Shown here in pieces: positions 23,896 to 36,692 of a DNA stretch of 64,000 nucleotides. Below the pieces are notes generated by a model. That model saw nothing but the letters and a program-made list of their open reading frames with translations. It searched no databases and had not been told where the DNA came from. The stretch covers positions 1,487,578 through 1,551,577 of the forward strand of contig SCFE01000040.1 in NCBI GenBank assembly GCA_004352715.1, in the 5' to 3' direction. The translations under genes were made by a program, and so were the position numbers. Numbering within the stretch: position 1 is the stretch's first letter; each line of letters begins with the position of its first letter. This DNA is from Hofstenia miamia (Eukaryota > Xenacoelomorpha > Acoela).

Positions 23896-26800
23896 ACCTA
23901 CTAAAAAGAAGGCCTCGAAATTTTCAGTAATGTGATTTTTAAGCAGGGCACTATATATTTATGGATTTTACGCGTAAACAAGTGCCTCAATTGGAAAGAG
24001 TTGATATTTAATATTCGCTTATGTTTCTGTTTTATAAAAATTCTGCACATTGCGCAATATGAAGTCTATAGTTGCCTTTTGTAAATCAGCTTAAACCTTT
24101 TATTTATGTCATAAACTTCCTTGTTGATGAAGAATTTCGAAATCATTAGATAATGCTATAAACATCATAAATTTTATCAAACAAAACACTTTTAATAGCT
24201 ACAAAGAGATTGAATAGCCGCGAAAGATCAATTACAAAGAACTTGTGGAAACTCTTCTAAGAAGATATCAATTTGTCAACATTTGTTCAATGCCTAAATG
24301 TTAACAATTCAGATCTTCATGCACCTTGTTTTTAAAGCGTAATGTATTTGGATAATCAATCAAGTCAAATATAACAGAAACGAAATGAATGCAAGGGACA
24401 AATTTTTACCAGGATCAATTGCTTCATAATGAAGATGGTCATAAATAAAAATATACTTCGTTTGTTATTGGAAAAATTCTCAACTTTAGCTATTTATGAA
24501 CGTATTATTTGTCTTTCTATCTTGCCTAAAAATAACAAACTTAAAGTTCTTATCTGTGATAGCAGTCAAATGAATACATATATAAAAATTTAGTTCTTGA
24601 TAATTATCCAGGATTGAATTCGGATATTCATTGCCTTACTTTGAGTTGAAGATAAGAATTCTTAACATACATATAGAAAAAATTGCAAGCAGCTTTGTGG
24701 TTGACTTTCGAAACTTTTTAATGCTGAAAATTGAAATCTACGAGACCTTTTTTGCTTGCATCGAAAGAACAAGTTTATGTCAAATCATGTGATGAATTAT
24801 ATTCCAAATAAGGTATGCTAAGAAATCGCATTTGTCATTCAATGCATGTATGCTTGGTTAATGCAGGATCAAGAGATAATCTACTTTACGTTGCAAATTG
24901 AATTAAATGAATTATGGAATAAATGGTTATTTGTGATGTTTTCCTTGCGGGTTCGTTGGCAAAAAGAGTAGCTTACCGGAACATAATAAGCAAGTGTTTG
25001 CTGCTGTGAAACAGACTTCCTCGACTGTACTCATTAATCAAAATACCTACTTGATATACAGAAATATTTACATTTTCATTCTAGATTTTATCAGGACGTC
25101 CAAGATTTTCTTTCAATAGTTATGCACAGTTTTCTAATGGAAGTTGTTTTTCTAAACTCCTTGATGTGCTGAGTAAAACGATCCTAAAATCGAATGCCAT
25201 CATTAGCGAACGTGCTATTCTAAGCATGCATTATTTTGGAGAAATCTTATCCTTCCGAATATGTCCGATTCTATGGATATTGAGTCACCTAAAACTGCAG
25301 CCACAGATCTTAAAGTGTGCTGATGTGAACGAATAGTATATTCCTTAAAAAATTCAGTTGAAATTATTTCAATATAGTTCTTTCTCCTGAGTGCTTACCA
25401 TGTAAAATAAATGAAAGAAGTAAATAATCTACAAATTCATATTTCAAGTATTCTACAAAATATCCAATGTTAACGGAAACTTTTGTAAATATCATTAGAG
25501 CGGTATTATATACAGCTAATGCTTTTTGTAATGCAGTTCTTAAAAATGTGAAAAAAGACAGATAGTAGCTTAAAAAGTTTATAACTCTCAACCTTTATTT
25601 AAGATCTATACAATAAAAAATTTAAATTTATTGGTGGATACAGTGCAACATTAAAATTTTATAAAACTCTTATAAAATATATTGCTCGAGATTAATATTT
25701 AAATAATGCAGGCTGGCCTTCTTTTTTAATGCTCTTGCTGCAAGGTTCCGTGTTTTTAGTAGGTCATGGTTATACCAATACTTTTAACAAAATTAAAGTT
25801 GTTATTTTCCTCAGATTTGGGACAAATCGGCCTCTTAAATTAGTATTTTTCGTTCTTCGATAAATTTTCAGTGTTTGTCACGATCTCTGCAATATGTGGT
25901 AAAAATTCTGAAGAGCTGAAATGAGTGTTTTGTTATCCTATCGAAGGCCTTGGAATGTAACCTATTTTATTGGTTCGAGCTGTACGACCCTATTTCTTGT
26001 CGGAACTTTCACTAAATCATTCTATTCACAAAATGTTAAACTAGTAAAAGTGAATTATATAAATGTAGTACCTGATAGAGTTGTCCCAAAATCGTATATT
26101 TAAAAACTATTCTATCGAGTATTTAGTCTTTTTAATTTTTAATATTATCAAAATGCTTTAAAATAATTTCCAAATATTAATTGAATCTACTGCCTGTATA
26201 TCAGGTCAAAAGATCTTATCTTTTTTAGGTTCTTATGTACACCAGTGCACATCGGAAACCTTTATATTTTACTAAATCTACAAGAAATTCAAGGCGCCCA
26301 GTGACCATGACATGCTTTCATTTGGGTATCAACAGTAGGATTTTCTTGGTCGCAGTCCCATTTAATCCCAATGCATTTTGTCTGTCCTGTCTTAGCACCA
26401 TGAAATTTTCTGGTCCCATGGTCCTATATGCTCTTATTGCTTAAATTCTATTGGGAATAATTAGATTAGCTGAAAGTGAGGTTAAATATTTTTAAATTTA
26501 AAAAAAGATAAATGCGAATATAATGAGATATTTGAATGAGGTAGACATATGATATTTTCAATTGAATTTTGATGACGTTGAGGTCATTTAGTATATCCAA
26601 TGTCTATCATTCTATATTTGCGTCTCTTGTTCTGACAACTGGCTTCATTAAGTTTCAAGATCTCGCATTTCATTCCGACGTATTGTATCTACATTAACAA
26701 AGGCAATTCACCGCCGTCCCTAGGAAATTGGCTTCTGGTTTAAATCATGATTAATTGTGTTTCGCTTTCAAACACTGTTCGGATGTTGATACCAATATAG

Positions 26801-27569
26801 TCCTAAGTAGGTAGACACAACTTCAAATTAAAACTGAATGACTGTAATCACATTTTATTAAGATATCCACTTCTTCAGTAACAGTAAGTCACCTACAAAA
26901 TGGATAAAGTCTAGATATTTCAAAAATGTGTTAACATACTATAATATGTCAAATATGAAATTGTTGGCAACATATTGAAAGTCAGATGTTATGCATACAA
27001 AGTAATCGTCTTGCAATCGATTCATCATTGCAATGATTGTAAATGCCTATGTTCGTAAAACGAACAACTTTGCAATATTTAGATATCTATAAATAATTTT
27101 TCAATTTTCCTGAGTTGCAAGGTAGTTGAGAATTAAGGCAATACCCAAAGAATGCAAATATATAAAGTATACAAATCTCAATTTTTGTGCATAACGTAGT
27201 GTTAATCCTGTAATTATTGCAACTGCCGAGGGTTAGGGGGGTTGACAGGACAGTATTTAGTGATTCTACGAAATAGGCCTAGTCGATAATCGACTAATAA
27301 ATTATGTTCGTGTTCGATAGTGTCTCTTTTAATTAATTTGGATATAGTTTTGAATGCCTAAGTGAGCATTGAAAGCAAATTGCAGAAAATAAGTGATTTC
27401 ATAAATTATTAAAGTTTAGCAGGTAATACCCGTAAAACTATGTACAATCTACAAATATTAATTTGGTAATTTTGATTTACTTTGAAATTTGCTTCCATAA
27501 AAACGGTTTTGTTTTATGCTTTCTATACCCTCAAATTTTAGCTCTAAGATTTCTACCTAATCGTTAAAT
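23896..27569. other. Non-coding DNA with scattered unrecognised frames
   Basis: Frames such as 25921-26103 (+) and the reverse of 26235-26444 read smoothly for 50-70 codons, but I cannot link them to a family. The minus strand of the second contains RAYRTMGPENF, loosely like non-LTR retroelement tails, too weak to call. A 17-bp palindrome lies at 27280-27296. No RNA genes were seen. Confidence 0.4.
27280..27296. repeat. 17-bp palindrome
   Basis: TAGTCGAT-A-ATCGACTA forms perfect 8-bp arms around one base. TCGATTA-type palindromes occur near the ends of some hAT elements, but no paired terminus was found here. Confidence 0.6.
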
Positions 27570-27986
27570 AAGTATTTTCATTTTTTGTGCTATCCATGCA
27601 GATAATTAACTAGGGCTCGTGGATGCTCACGGATAGCCGCTTGGTAAATAGTCACAATTCTCATCCCTTTTAAAATGTTAATATTTTATATATTTATGTA
27701 AAACGATTTAATGATGTCAAATACAATGTAATTACTCAGGAGGACTATAAACTTTCAGAGAAATGCANNNNNNNNNNNNNNNNNNNNNAAGTATTTTCAT
27801 TTTTTGTGCTATCCATGCAGATAATTAACTAGGGCTCGTGGATGCTCACGGATAGCCGCTTGGTAAATAGTCACAATTCTCATCCCTTTTAAAATGTTAA
27901 TATTTTATATATTTATGTAAAACGATTTAATGATGTCAAATACAATGTAATTACTCAGGAGGACTATAAACTTTCAGAGAAATGCA
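27570..27986. repeat. 198-bp sequence repeated on both sides of a 21-N gap
   Basis: Bases 27570-27767 and 27789-27986 appear identical and are separated only by the N run 27768-27788. This is the signature of two contig ends that overlap but were not merged. A true tandem duplication with a small gap is less likely. It contains TAGGGCTCGTGGATGCTCAC, which resembles a hAT end without a partner. Confidence 0.92.
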
Positions 27987-30900
27987 AATATGTGTTTAAG
28001 AAAACTTTTCTTTCTAAGAGCTATTGTGTAAGAGACAAACCAATTCCATTAGGTTCACTAATGCCAGTCCAACTGCAATGAGAACAAAAAATATTCAATT
28101 GAAATGCCATTATATGTATTTGATAAGAACCGGACTGTACGCCCCCAAATGAGCTTCTGCATGAACCCTAATTAATTACAATTTGGAAAAATATAAGTCT
28201 TTCTGCATTTTAGAACTCCTTACGAAAGGGATAGAGCTTTGAAGAAACGATTTTAAGAATCTTCTTTTGGTTTGCTTAAGCAAATTGGCAAAACCTCATC
28301 GAGGTTAAGGAACAATTTCCTTCTTAATTGACAACAACCACAGTTACTTTAGGGTAACTTAAAATTAATCGATGGTGGGACATTCTAAAATTTGTAATTG
28401 TATTCTTCAAAAACATTACCGCTTGTAACGTAAGAACTAATGTAATAAAGATATTCAAAATCCAAAAAAACATTTCTCTACAGATTAGGAAATTGTAGAG
28501 GTTAGTTATTCCCATGCTTTTTATATTATATCTTCCATGAGGATAAAGCCCTCATGTACTTAAAGCACAGGAATATTTTTAGCAGAAATTTTCAACATTT
28601 CATAGGAACACATTTACCTACAGATTTGTCAACATCTAGAGACTTACAAATGGGCTTAACCCTATTTTTATTGCACCCCAGCAATATATCTTAATAAAGT
28701 CAAAATTCACTTTCTGAAATAATAACACAGCAAATTATTCGAAAATATCTAATAATATGAAATTATAATGCATATATAAATTTTTACATCATCTTCGTAG
28801 GTCGCGAGAGATGGTAATGTATTTATGCTAGTTGATATTTCTAAGAACAAAAAGAAGGTACATTAACCCTGTAATGTGTAACCACAATAAACATATTCAA
28901 AAAAATATTTTAAAATTTTGGTATGACATCTTTGAATTGAGCATATAAATATTTTGGTTTAGTTACATATTTGCAATTCCGGGCAATAGAATTATGGAAA
29001 TTTGCAAATTTCCTATGTTCATAAAATTGCATGAAAATGCTAAAACGAATAAATGAGCACTTATTATCAAGACATTGTTATTCAATTTTAATGGATAGCG
29101 AGCTTTTTGTAAATATACAATAGTAGGATGTATATACATATTATCATCTGTATGTGAGATAATTGGAAGGTCCCTACATATATTTGCGCACATCTTTGCA
29201 TTTACATTTAATCTATAATATGATTCATTAAAAAATTATAAGTAATGAATATTGACTTGATATACAAAACACAATACCACTTCTTTAAAGATATAAAAAT
29301 TTCATTATGATAACCTCACTGCCAAATTGCAAATTTCCTACTTTACTTTATTGAACGAATTTAGCAGCTAGCAGCAGACTAAGTTATTTGAAAATGATTT
29401 CATTGCTGACTTTACAGTTCTCGGAGTATGGAAATATTTTTCAATTCTTTCTTTCTAATTTGAAATATCATAAAATATTTCGCAAAAATGCTGATTTTTA
29501 TTATCTTTGAAAATATTAATAAATAATAAATATTAAAAGCCGCCAAAATCCTATTTCAATGAAAAAGTTGAGTAAATTACAAATTAGTGTTTGTATGGCA
29601 TTAAGTTTTTGCTCAAAATATATTCAGCAGGGAAATTACGTATGAATTTAACTGAAATTGCAAGTTAATTCGCCGAAATGGGAGAAGCGCAATCTTTTCA
29701 ACTGAAGTACATACATATATATATATATATATACAATGCTTTGATTTTTGGTAAACATCCTCAATATTGGTCTACATAAGAAAACATGCCATCACTAAGT
29801 CAAAGTAATTTTTTTTTACAAAATCAGAGACTTATCATTATCATATTAATTATTTTAATTTGTTCAGAATTACGAGAACGACACTTTTTGGTTTTGCCTA
29901 GTCGAAATGCTCTTGTTGTGATACTACTTCAATAGTGTTCAACAAAATTGGTCTGAATCACTCTACATGTTAAAAACAGAGATCAGCTGAGCCTTAGTGG
30001 CATTCCTCAATGTGTGAAGAGCTTCACACCTTTCCCCTGATGCTATACTCAACAGCCTCAATAATGCTGTTATACCATCTTAAGCATATTCAATTACACT
30101 GCAAAATTTCTAAAACCGACAGTGCGTCATTTTCGGTCAATCTGAGTGTTCCGGCAAGCATTATTCAGGGAAAAATAGAGAATTTTGAAGCCCCTTGGCG
30201 AAGTATAATCATGTGTTCTGTGCGGATGGCTATACATCGATTGTCATTTAAGGATAACCTACCACAATGCCTATATTATCATTATACTCTAATGCAAACC
30301 AACGATATCTCAAACTGATCTGTAAAAATGTTGGATGTTTGAGAGCTTGCCCCCCCCCCTAAAAAAATGTTTATCACAAGTAATAAAATCGAACAAAGTT
30401 GCATCAATTACTTTTATCTGTGTGATCTTATAAATTTTTTCATATTTTGATGACCTCATGTTGAAAAAGGCTCGTGTCTACAAAAAATATGATAACAATA
30501 TGCAATATTATGTGTATTATTTTATGTTCTATGTTAAGAGAAGCTGCTTGTCAAATTTTAAGGCCATTGCATTATTACTAAGGAAAATACATTTGGATGC
30601 AATTTTGCAACCCCTCCCCCAATAAACGCATTATTTTGTATTAGCAGCAAAAAATTGCAAATTGAAACCCTTTCTTCAATGTGACGGAGTAAGACGGTAA
30701 CACCTACACATGCACTACATTCTAAATTTTGTTTACATGTGAAAATATGCAGTTTTCAATTCTTCACAACAATGGTATTTTAATTTTTTTCAAATTAGAT
30801 TTTGAAGTTCTTGCCGAATTCATTGAAATATTTCTGCAAAAATAAATCCGTTCTATTTGACAAAGTGAGAAACAATCTGTCATGTGTGAACGTTCATAGG

Positions 30901-31128
30901 AGATTTGAAATCCAATTGTAAATTGAGATTTACAGGAGGATTAAATAAACAATTCAGCTGTCAAGAAACGATAATTGCACCTCACAGACGTTTAATTAAT
31001 ATTTAAAATGTTTCTCAGTATGACATTACATCATTCTTGAAAAATGATGCGCTATTTGATGATAATTTAAAATACCATATTTCTGAAATTACAAACAAAT
31101 AAGTTAACTTTCCGATTAAATGAGATAC

Positions 31129-31159
<31 letters not shown>

Positions 31160-31326
31160 AGAAAAATATTGAGCTTGATAATATATACAAAAATAAATAA
31201 TGTAAATGAATTCAGTGTATAACTGAGTAGCCACTAGACCAGATGATAGGATAAATTGGTCACAGCAAACAAACGTACATTTTGACAATTTCTTCATCAG
31301 AAATTTTGTAAAGTTTCTCTTTGTTG
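27987..31326. other. Non-coding DNA, nothing firm
   Basis: The 102-codon + frame at 30010-30318 has normal composition but no recognisable domain. A (TA)n tract lies at about 29710-29733 and another at 31135-31160. C-runs at 30347-30359 and 30610-30620 are not paired ends. Confidence 0.4.
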
Positions 31327-31473
31327 AAAATTCACAGCTGGCTAATAATTATTAAATTTGGTTACTGAACATGCCAATCTGGCAGCAATGCCACTCCATT
31401 TTCCTTATGAAATTTCTTCGTTTACCTGGAAGTATCGTAATGTGGATCAAGCCACATGAAAATTTCTTAATCT

Positions 31474-31659
31474 TTAAAGTCTTGTAATGAATTCTCTCAC
31501 AAGATGCTGCCACTTTCCATTCAAGGCCTTTTGCATGCTATTATATAGAAGGCCCTGGTCCATTATCTTTCTTTCCCAGGTTAGATTAGTAAATGCACTA
31601 ACTATATTTGAGCCTCTTCCAAACAGTCCAACTAGTATATATTGGCTGCAGCCACTGTG
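31474..31659 (-). pseudogene. Unassigned coding relic (copy at 32523-32708)
   Basis: The minus strand is open for 61 codons between two stops and reads like real protein, including VGLFGRGSNIVSAFTNLTWE and LNGKWQHLVREFITRL. There is no ATG-based start and no clear splice sites. The WQHLVREF part recalls the C-terminal region of R1-like non-LTR ORF2 proteins (KGRWT..LI), and a downstream frame shows FQVNEEIS and GKWSGIAARLACS. That resemblance is loose. The second duplicated copy preserves the frame. It could equally be an exon fragment of a host gene. Confidence 0.25.
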
Positions 31660-31789
31660 CTATGCCTTGCCGACATCTCCCAAGCTTTCTATGAGGGATA
31701 TGTAATGTTATTTTAGCTTTATCATTGAAAACAATTCGCTCCTATTCCAATGTTGTATTGGAATACTTTTGAGTAGAACTGTTTATGTA

Positions 31790-31880
31790 TAAATATATAT
31801 ATATAAATATATATATATATACATATATATATATACATATATATATATAGATAGATATTTATATATATACATATATATAT

Positions 31881-31912
<32 letters not shown>
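31790..31912. repeat. TA/TATC/TACA microsatellite (second copy 32839-32966)
   Basis: Long mixed TA-type repeat inside the duplicated unit. The two copies differ slightly (TATATATATAAATATATA against TGTATATATAAATAAATA), as microsatellite alleles do. Confidence 0.9.
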
Positions 31913-31915
<3 letters not shown>

Positions 31916-32137
31916 AAAATATGTTTGATATGTTTTAGAGTTGGAACAATGCCGTGAAAGTTAGCCTAATAAGGCCCAATACACGACAGAAGAAATACAG
32001 TCAATACACTAGTCACAAAAACAGAATAGCTGATTTTTATTTTTCTAGCTTTTCTCTACATTCCTTAAAGCTTACTGCGAGTTATTCTTTCTTATTGAGC
32101 AATACAATTGCTTCATTTGCTGTATCAAACACACAAT

Positions 32138-32157
32138 TCACTAGCAGCTGCTAGTGA
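32138..32157. repeat. 20-bp perfect palindrome (second copy 33191-33210)
   Basis: TCACTAGCAG is followed directly by its reverse complement CTGCTAGTGA. It sits inside the ~1.05-kb duplicated unit. Function unknown. Confidence 0.7.
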
Positions 32158-32929
32158 GCTTATAACTGTTTGATTTGTTTTGAAGTTTTCACTTTTATTT
32201 CATTCCAGTCTCCTGAATAGGTTTCAAGAAAGCTAAATGCACTCAGCTCCCAAACAACCTTCAACTGCTTCTGGTTACGAAAACAACAGACACTTTGTCT
32301 TATTGCTGGTCATATCCGCGTGAGATCATTTCAGTGTTTCCTCTCTTTCAAAATTTTTTGAAAATTTCATAATTNAAAATTCACAGCTGGCTAATAATTA
32401 TTAAATATGGTTACTGAACAGGCCAATCTGGCAGCAATGCCACTCCATTTTCCTTATGAAATTTCTTCGTTTACCTGGAAGTATCGTAATGTGGACCAAG
32501 CCACATGAAAATTTCTTAATCTTTAAAGTCTTGTAATGAATTCTCTCACAAGATGCTGCCACTTTCCATTCAAGGCCTTTTGCATGCTATTATATAGAAG
32601 GCCCTGGTCCATTATCTTTCTTTCCCAGGTTAGATTAGTAAATGCACTAACTATATTTGAGCCTCTTCCAAACAGTCCAACTAGTATATATTGGCTGCAG
32701 CCACTGTGCTATGCCTTGCCGACATCTCCCAAGCTTTCTATGAGGGATATGTAATGTTATTTTAGCTTTATCATTGAAAACAATTCGCTCCTATTCCAAT
32801 GTTGTATTGGAATACTTTTGAGTAGAACTGTTTATGTATAAATGTATATATATAAATAAATATATATATACATATATATATATACATATATATATATAGA
32901 TAGATATTTATATATATACATATATATAT

Positions 32930-32968
<39 letters not shown>

Positions 32969-33427
32969 AAAATATGTTTGATATGTTTTAGAGTTGGAAC
33001 AATGCCGTGAAAGTTAGCCTAATAAGGCCCAATACACGACAGAAGAAATACAGTCAATACACTAGTCACAAAAACAGAATAGCTGATTTTTATTTTTCTA
33101 GCTTTTCTCTACATTCCTTAAAGCTTACTGCGAGTTATTCTTTCTTATTGAGCAATACAATTGCTTCATTTGCTGTATCAAACACACAATTCACTAGCAG
33201 CTGCTAGTGAGCTTATAACTGTTTGATTTGTTTTGAAGTTTTCACTTTTATTTCATTCCAGTCTCCTGAATAGGTTTCAAGAAAGCTAAATGCACTCAGC
33301 TCCCAAACAACCTTCAACTGCTTCTGGTTACGAAAACAACAGACACTTTGTCTTATTGCTGGTCATATCCGCGTGAGATCATTTCAGTGTTTCCTCTCTT
33401 TCAAAATTTTTTGAAAATTTCATAATT

Positions 33428-34403
33428 TTGATCGTTGTGCAGCCAAATTTAAGTCAGAATACAGTGAACTCTGAAAAATCCATTCTTCTGAAAGGTAAAA
33501 CAAATTGCCTAAGTACTTACACAATCTAGCTTGACGTTGAGGATAAGAATAAAGCAAATGAAGCAGTTTCAAGTCGCGTCTAGTTGCCTGTGAAGCACGT
33601 AAAGCTAAGATGAAATCCTAATATCCACCTTTGCTAAAACAGTTGTCGATATCTCGTAATTTGATCACCTCCACGATTTCATGATTGAAATGAGATCAAA
33701 ATAGCAAAATTTAGGATAGGTCTTTAGATTTCAGCATGAGGAAGGACCAAGTTCTTTGGCATGAGATGCTTCACTCCCAAAAAAATCAACTTCCGATAAT
33801 GATTTCGCTGGTGTTCTGCTGTTCATCACGTTGAAATGAGCAATATCACGAAAAATTGAGATACTTTGTGATGTTATATGTAGAGAACAAGTGCTTGCCT
33901 ATCAGGGAGCGTTCTCGCCCCTTCACTGCGTTCTAATGACGTAATTCGGAAGTATTTTGAATAAACATTCAGCATTTAGAATATTCTGTTCAGCTAAAGA
34001 TGTGATAAATATATAAATGCACCTACATAGAAAACATTTAAGTACAACTTAGATTAATTGAATTTAGGCAAACTTTCAATAATATTTGATCAAAATGAAT
34101 ATATGGATGCAAAATTTCTGAAATCTGAGATGTAGGCATCGATATATTTGTCGTCAGCTACAATTCACTTTCATTTGTATACCAATTGCTAATGAGATGC
34201 TTAAAAGTACTTATCTTATGTCAAAATTTATTGTTTTAACGAAAATCTGCATATTTCCGCAATATTGAAAAAGTTTAATGAGCCTGCGCCTCCTCTAAAC
34301 CTAATTCAAATAGTTCAAGATTTTACACTAATTAAGTTTTCGTAATATATTGTACAATCGGGACCCTTACGCAACAGCAATTCACATCGTCACCGCTGGG
34401 AGT
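33428..34403. other. Non-coding DNA, nothing recognised
   Basis: No motif-bearing frame, paired termini or RNA gene seen. Confidence 0.4.
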
Positions 34404-34589
34404 TGTTGCATCCAAAATTCATGCTAATTCCTGCTACGTTCCGCACTACATCTACCCATTGCTTGCGCTGCTTAGTTGTTTACATTATTAGTTCTGCCTC
34501 GGCAGGTTATTATTTTTGTATATATAGAGCCTCAGTGTGCGCAAACGATTAATAAATTATTTTGGTTTGATAGCTCATTCTCTTGCTCA
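34404..34589 (+). repeat. Possible solo LTR, 186 bp
   Basis: The block starts TGTTGCATCC and ends GCTCA, the TG...CA outline of LTRs. In between it has TGTATATATAGAGCC at about 34518 (TATA-box-like) and AATAAATTA about 30 bases further on (polyadenylation-like). It is GC-richer than its surroundings. The promoter-then-polyA order over 70 bases is what a short LTR needs. No flanking short duplication or second LTR was found. The next 200 bases are also GC-richer and could be element leader. Confidence 0.28.
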
Positions 34590-36179
34590 TATATGCTTTA
34601 TACTGAGATGATCATGAGCAGCTAAACTTTCTAGAAGCTGAGGAGGAGTAGGCCAAGTTCGTATTCGGGCATGTAGGATCGTTCTCGCTCTGGCCCATCT
34701 ACGAAGGAGGCTTAAGCCCGTTCAGTTTTGGGTATAGCTGATCCAGACATTCGTGTATTCTAGATGGCAACTTTGATGTCTTGCTTCGGCACTAATTGCC
34801 ACGTATTCTTATGTGTTACTGGAGTACATATTCGCAGTAGTCTGTCTATGTTATTACTAGTGCTTACTACTTTAAACTGTCTATGCCTAACCAGTCACAT
34901 GAGATGTATTATAAAGAGACTACGCTATCACTATGTTTTTGCCTAACTTATTGGCTGGCTATATTGATGCTAGAATATATATATATTAAGGCTATTCCTA
35001 AAATAGTTTTTTGTAAATTTGGAAATGCTTGGGGTCCCAAATGTGGAGAAATTATAAAATATTCTTAAAGAAGAAAAATACTAAACGCAAGAAACCCAAT
35101 TTTGAGATTTTATAGTAATTATATGCAGACATATTTTATAAACAAAAAAGAATGCCAGTTTTTAAATTTTTAAATGTAATATTGAGAAATTACAACAATC
35201 TTACTATTTATATAAAGTGTATTAGTGCTTTGATGCTGACTTTGCTATATGTTCCAAAAGCTTAATAGCCTTTCAGCTGCTTGATTTTACCTAGAAACCT
35301 CAATATACCAAGTTCTAAGCTGCAATAACCTTTTAAGTATTCCTTTGCTTTTGGATAAAACCCTACTGTGCTTTAAAGCTCTAGATAGATCCTAGATTCT
35401 TAGGGCAGGTGCAGTCCTAGAATGTTTTCAATCGGCTGTGGTTCAAATATTTTATATATTATTACAAAGAATAACTCGCAATTTATGCAAAATCAAGTCA
35501 TATCTTTCAAAAATAGTAATGATTTTTGAGATTTTAGACAAAAAATATTTGAATTTGACTTATACACACACACACACATATATATATATACATCCTAAAA
35601 TATAAATTATTCGCAGACTAGTGTATATAATCTTAGAATCAGTATAATATATTTATATTCAAAATATGAAATTGTTGTGGCATTTTTCAGTGATTACTTT
35701 GTTGGCAGTACATTTTCACTTAATTCTCAAATATTTCGATATAATTCTGTGTTCTGTGCAGGGCTATTTTTTCTATTATTAAAAACCAGCAAGCAAAAAT
35801 TGGTAGTTGTTTATCATACATATCTTTCTCATCATAGTTTATCTAAGAGAACATTTCAATGTATTTACCTAAAACTATTTTGAGAACGGTCTGTTTAATT
35901 ATGTGCAAGATTTGATTATATATTAAAGAAATAAAATATGAAAGATTTTTCGAATTTCAATAGTTTGAATAGGCTATTATTTTTTAAGGTAATGTAAGGA
36001 GCTTAGTAGTCCAGTTTATGCATCATTTATTCATTCCTCTGAATTGTTAGTTTTTAATACAAATAGTTAACTGATTCCTATTGATTACTATTTGAGGAGA
36101 AAATTAGTATTTATTTATGTTATCTATGAATTAAAATTTATCATTTCTAATGTACTGACTGCTAAACTATCTCCATCTC
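34590..36179. other. Non-coding DNA, possible element remnants at the left
   Basis: Bases 34600-34760 are GC-richer (GCTGAGGAGGAGTAGG, CTCTGGCCCATCTACGAAGG) and may belong to the LTR-like block. From 34950 on the DNA is ordinary AT-rich sequence with small TA/CA repeats near 35565-35592. Confidence 0.35.
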
Positions 36180-36533
36180 CTAGCAGCATATAACATCTAT
36201 GGAATGTTTGGCCAAAAGCTTACATTGGTCTCCCATTACAGCATTTGACAAATTTGGTAAAAAAAGGGCAAGCGTTTTGGTCATTTGAATTTTACTGCCA
36301 AAGTGTTTTGTTCCAGTGATAGCTCCAAGCAGAATTTCTGAAATTTTAGTTTGTCCGTTGCATACAAGACTACTAATTAGAATCTAGAATTTTAACTTTG
36401 ACAATTTCTCTTATTAATCCTTTCTCTCCATTGATGGCAATTGTTGTCCATTCTGAGCTTTCATCTAATTTGCAGGTTCCCTCCTGCATTTAACTGACCA
36501 GTAGTCTGTCACACTCTTCTTTAGATAACATCT
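36180..36533 (-). pseudogene. Non-LTR retrotransposon reverse-transcriptase relic (R1/Jockey-like), tentative
   Basis: The minus strand from 36533 reads KMLSKEECDRLLVS, a TAA, then MQEGTCKLDESSEWTTIA and INGEKGLIREIVKVKIL. The frame then shifts into NGQTKISEILLGAITGTKHF, SKIQMTKTLALFLPNLSNAV and GDQCKLLAKHSIDVIC to a TAG at 36180. The last part follows the thumb-region pattern of R1/Jockey-type ORF2: a short F..HIQ motif, an A+L helix, (M/L)PN, then RLLA.....L. One stop and one frameshift in about 110 codons mark it as dead. The catalytic motifs lie upstream and are not visible. The family call is by pattern only. Confidence 0.4.
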
Positions 36534-36692
36534 TTTGCTCCACATGCATTCATTAGAGAGCACTGAGAATGGCCATTGAGTGGCTGATGTAATTATTCTG
36601 ACCACGTTGTAATTAATGTATTCAGAAAGCATTTTAGATTTTCTTCATTTATTCGTATACATATATAAAGTTGCAGTTAAATCTTATATAAA

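Larger units (their letters stand above)
31327..33427. repeat. About 1.05-kb direct duplication with single-base differences
   Basis: Bases 31327-32374 recur at 32376-33427, joined by a single N at 32375. The copies differ at a few sites, for example ATTAAATTTGG against ATTAAATATGG, ACATGCC against ACAGGCC and GGATCAA against GGACCAA, plus TA-repeat variants. A single N with allele-like differences suggests two haplotypes placed in tandem by the assembler. A recent real tandem duplication cannot be excluded. Each copy carries a minus-strand frame, a long TA/TATC microsatellite and a 20-bp palindrome. Confidence 0.93.

Noticed and set aside
26235-26444. Minus-strand relic with RAYRTMGPENF
   Set aside because: Loose likeness to non-LTR retroelement tails, but too short to support a call.
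27610-27645. hAT end TAGGGCTCGTGGATGCTCAC
   Set aside because: Appears twice only because of the duplicated contig ends; no opposite terminus or target duplication.
30010-30318. 102-codon plus-strand open frame
   Set aside because: No motif recognised, no splice or promoter context; kept only as a note.
30345-30625. C-run pair as inverted ends
   Set aside because: Both C-runs are in the same orientation, so they are not terminal inverted repeats.
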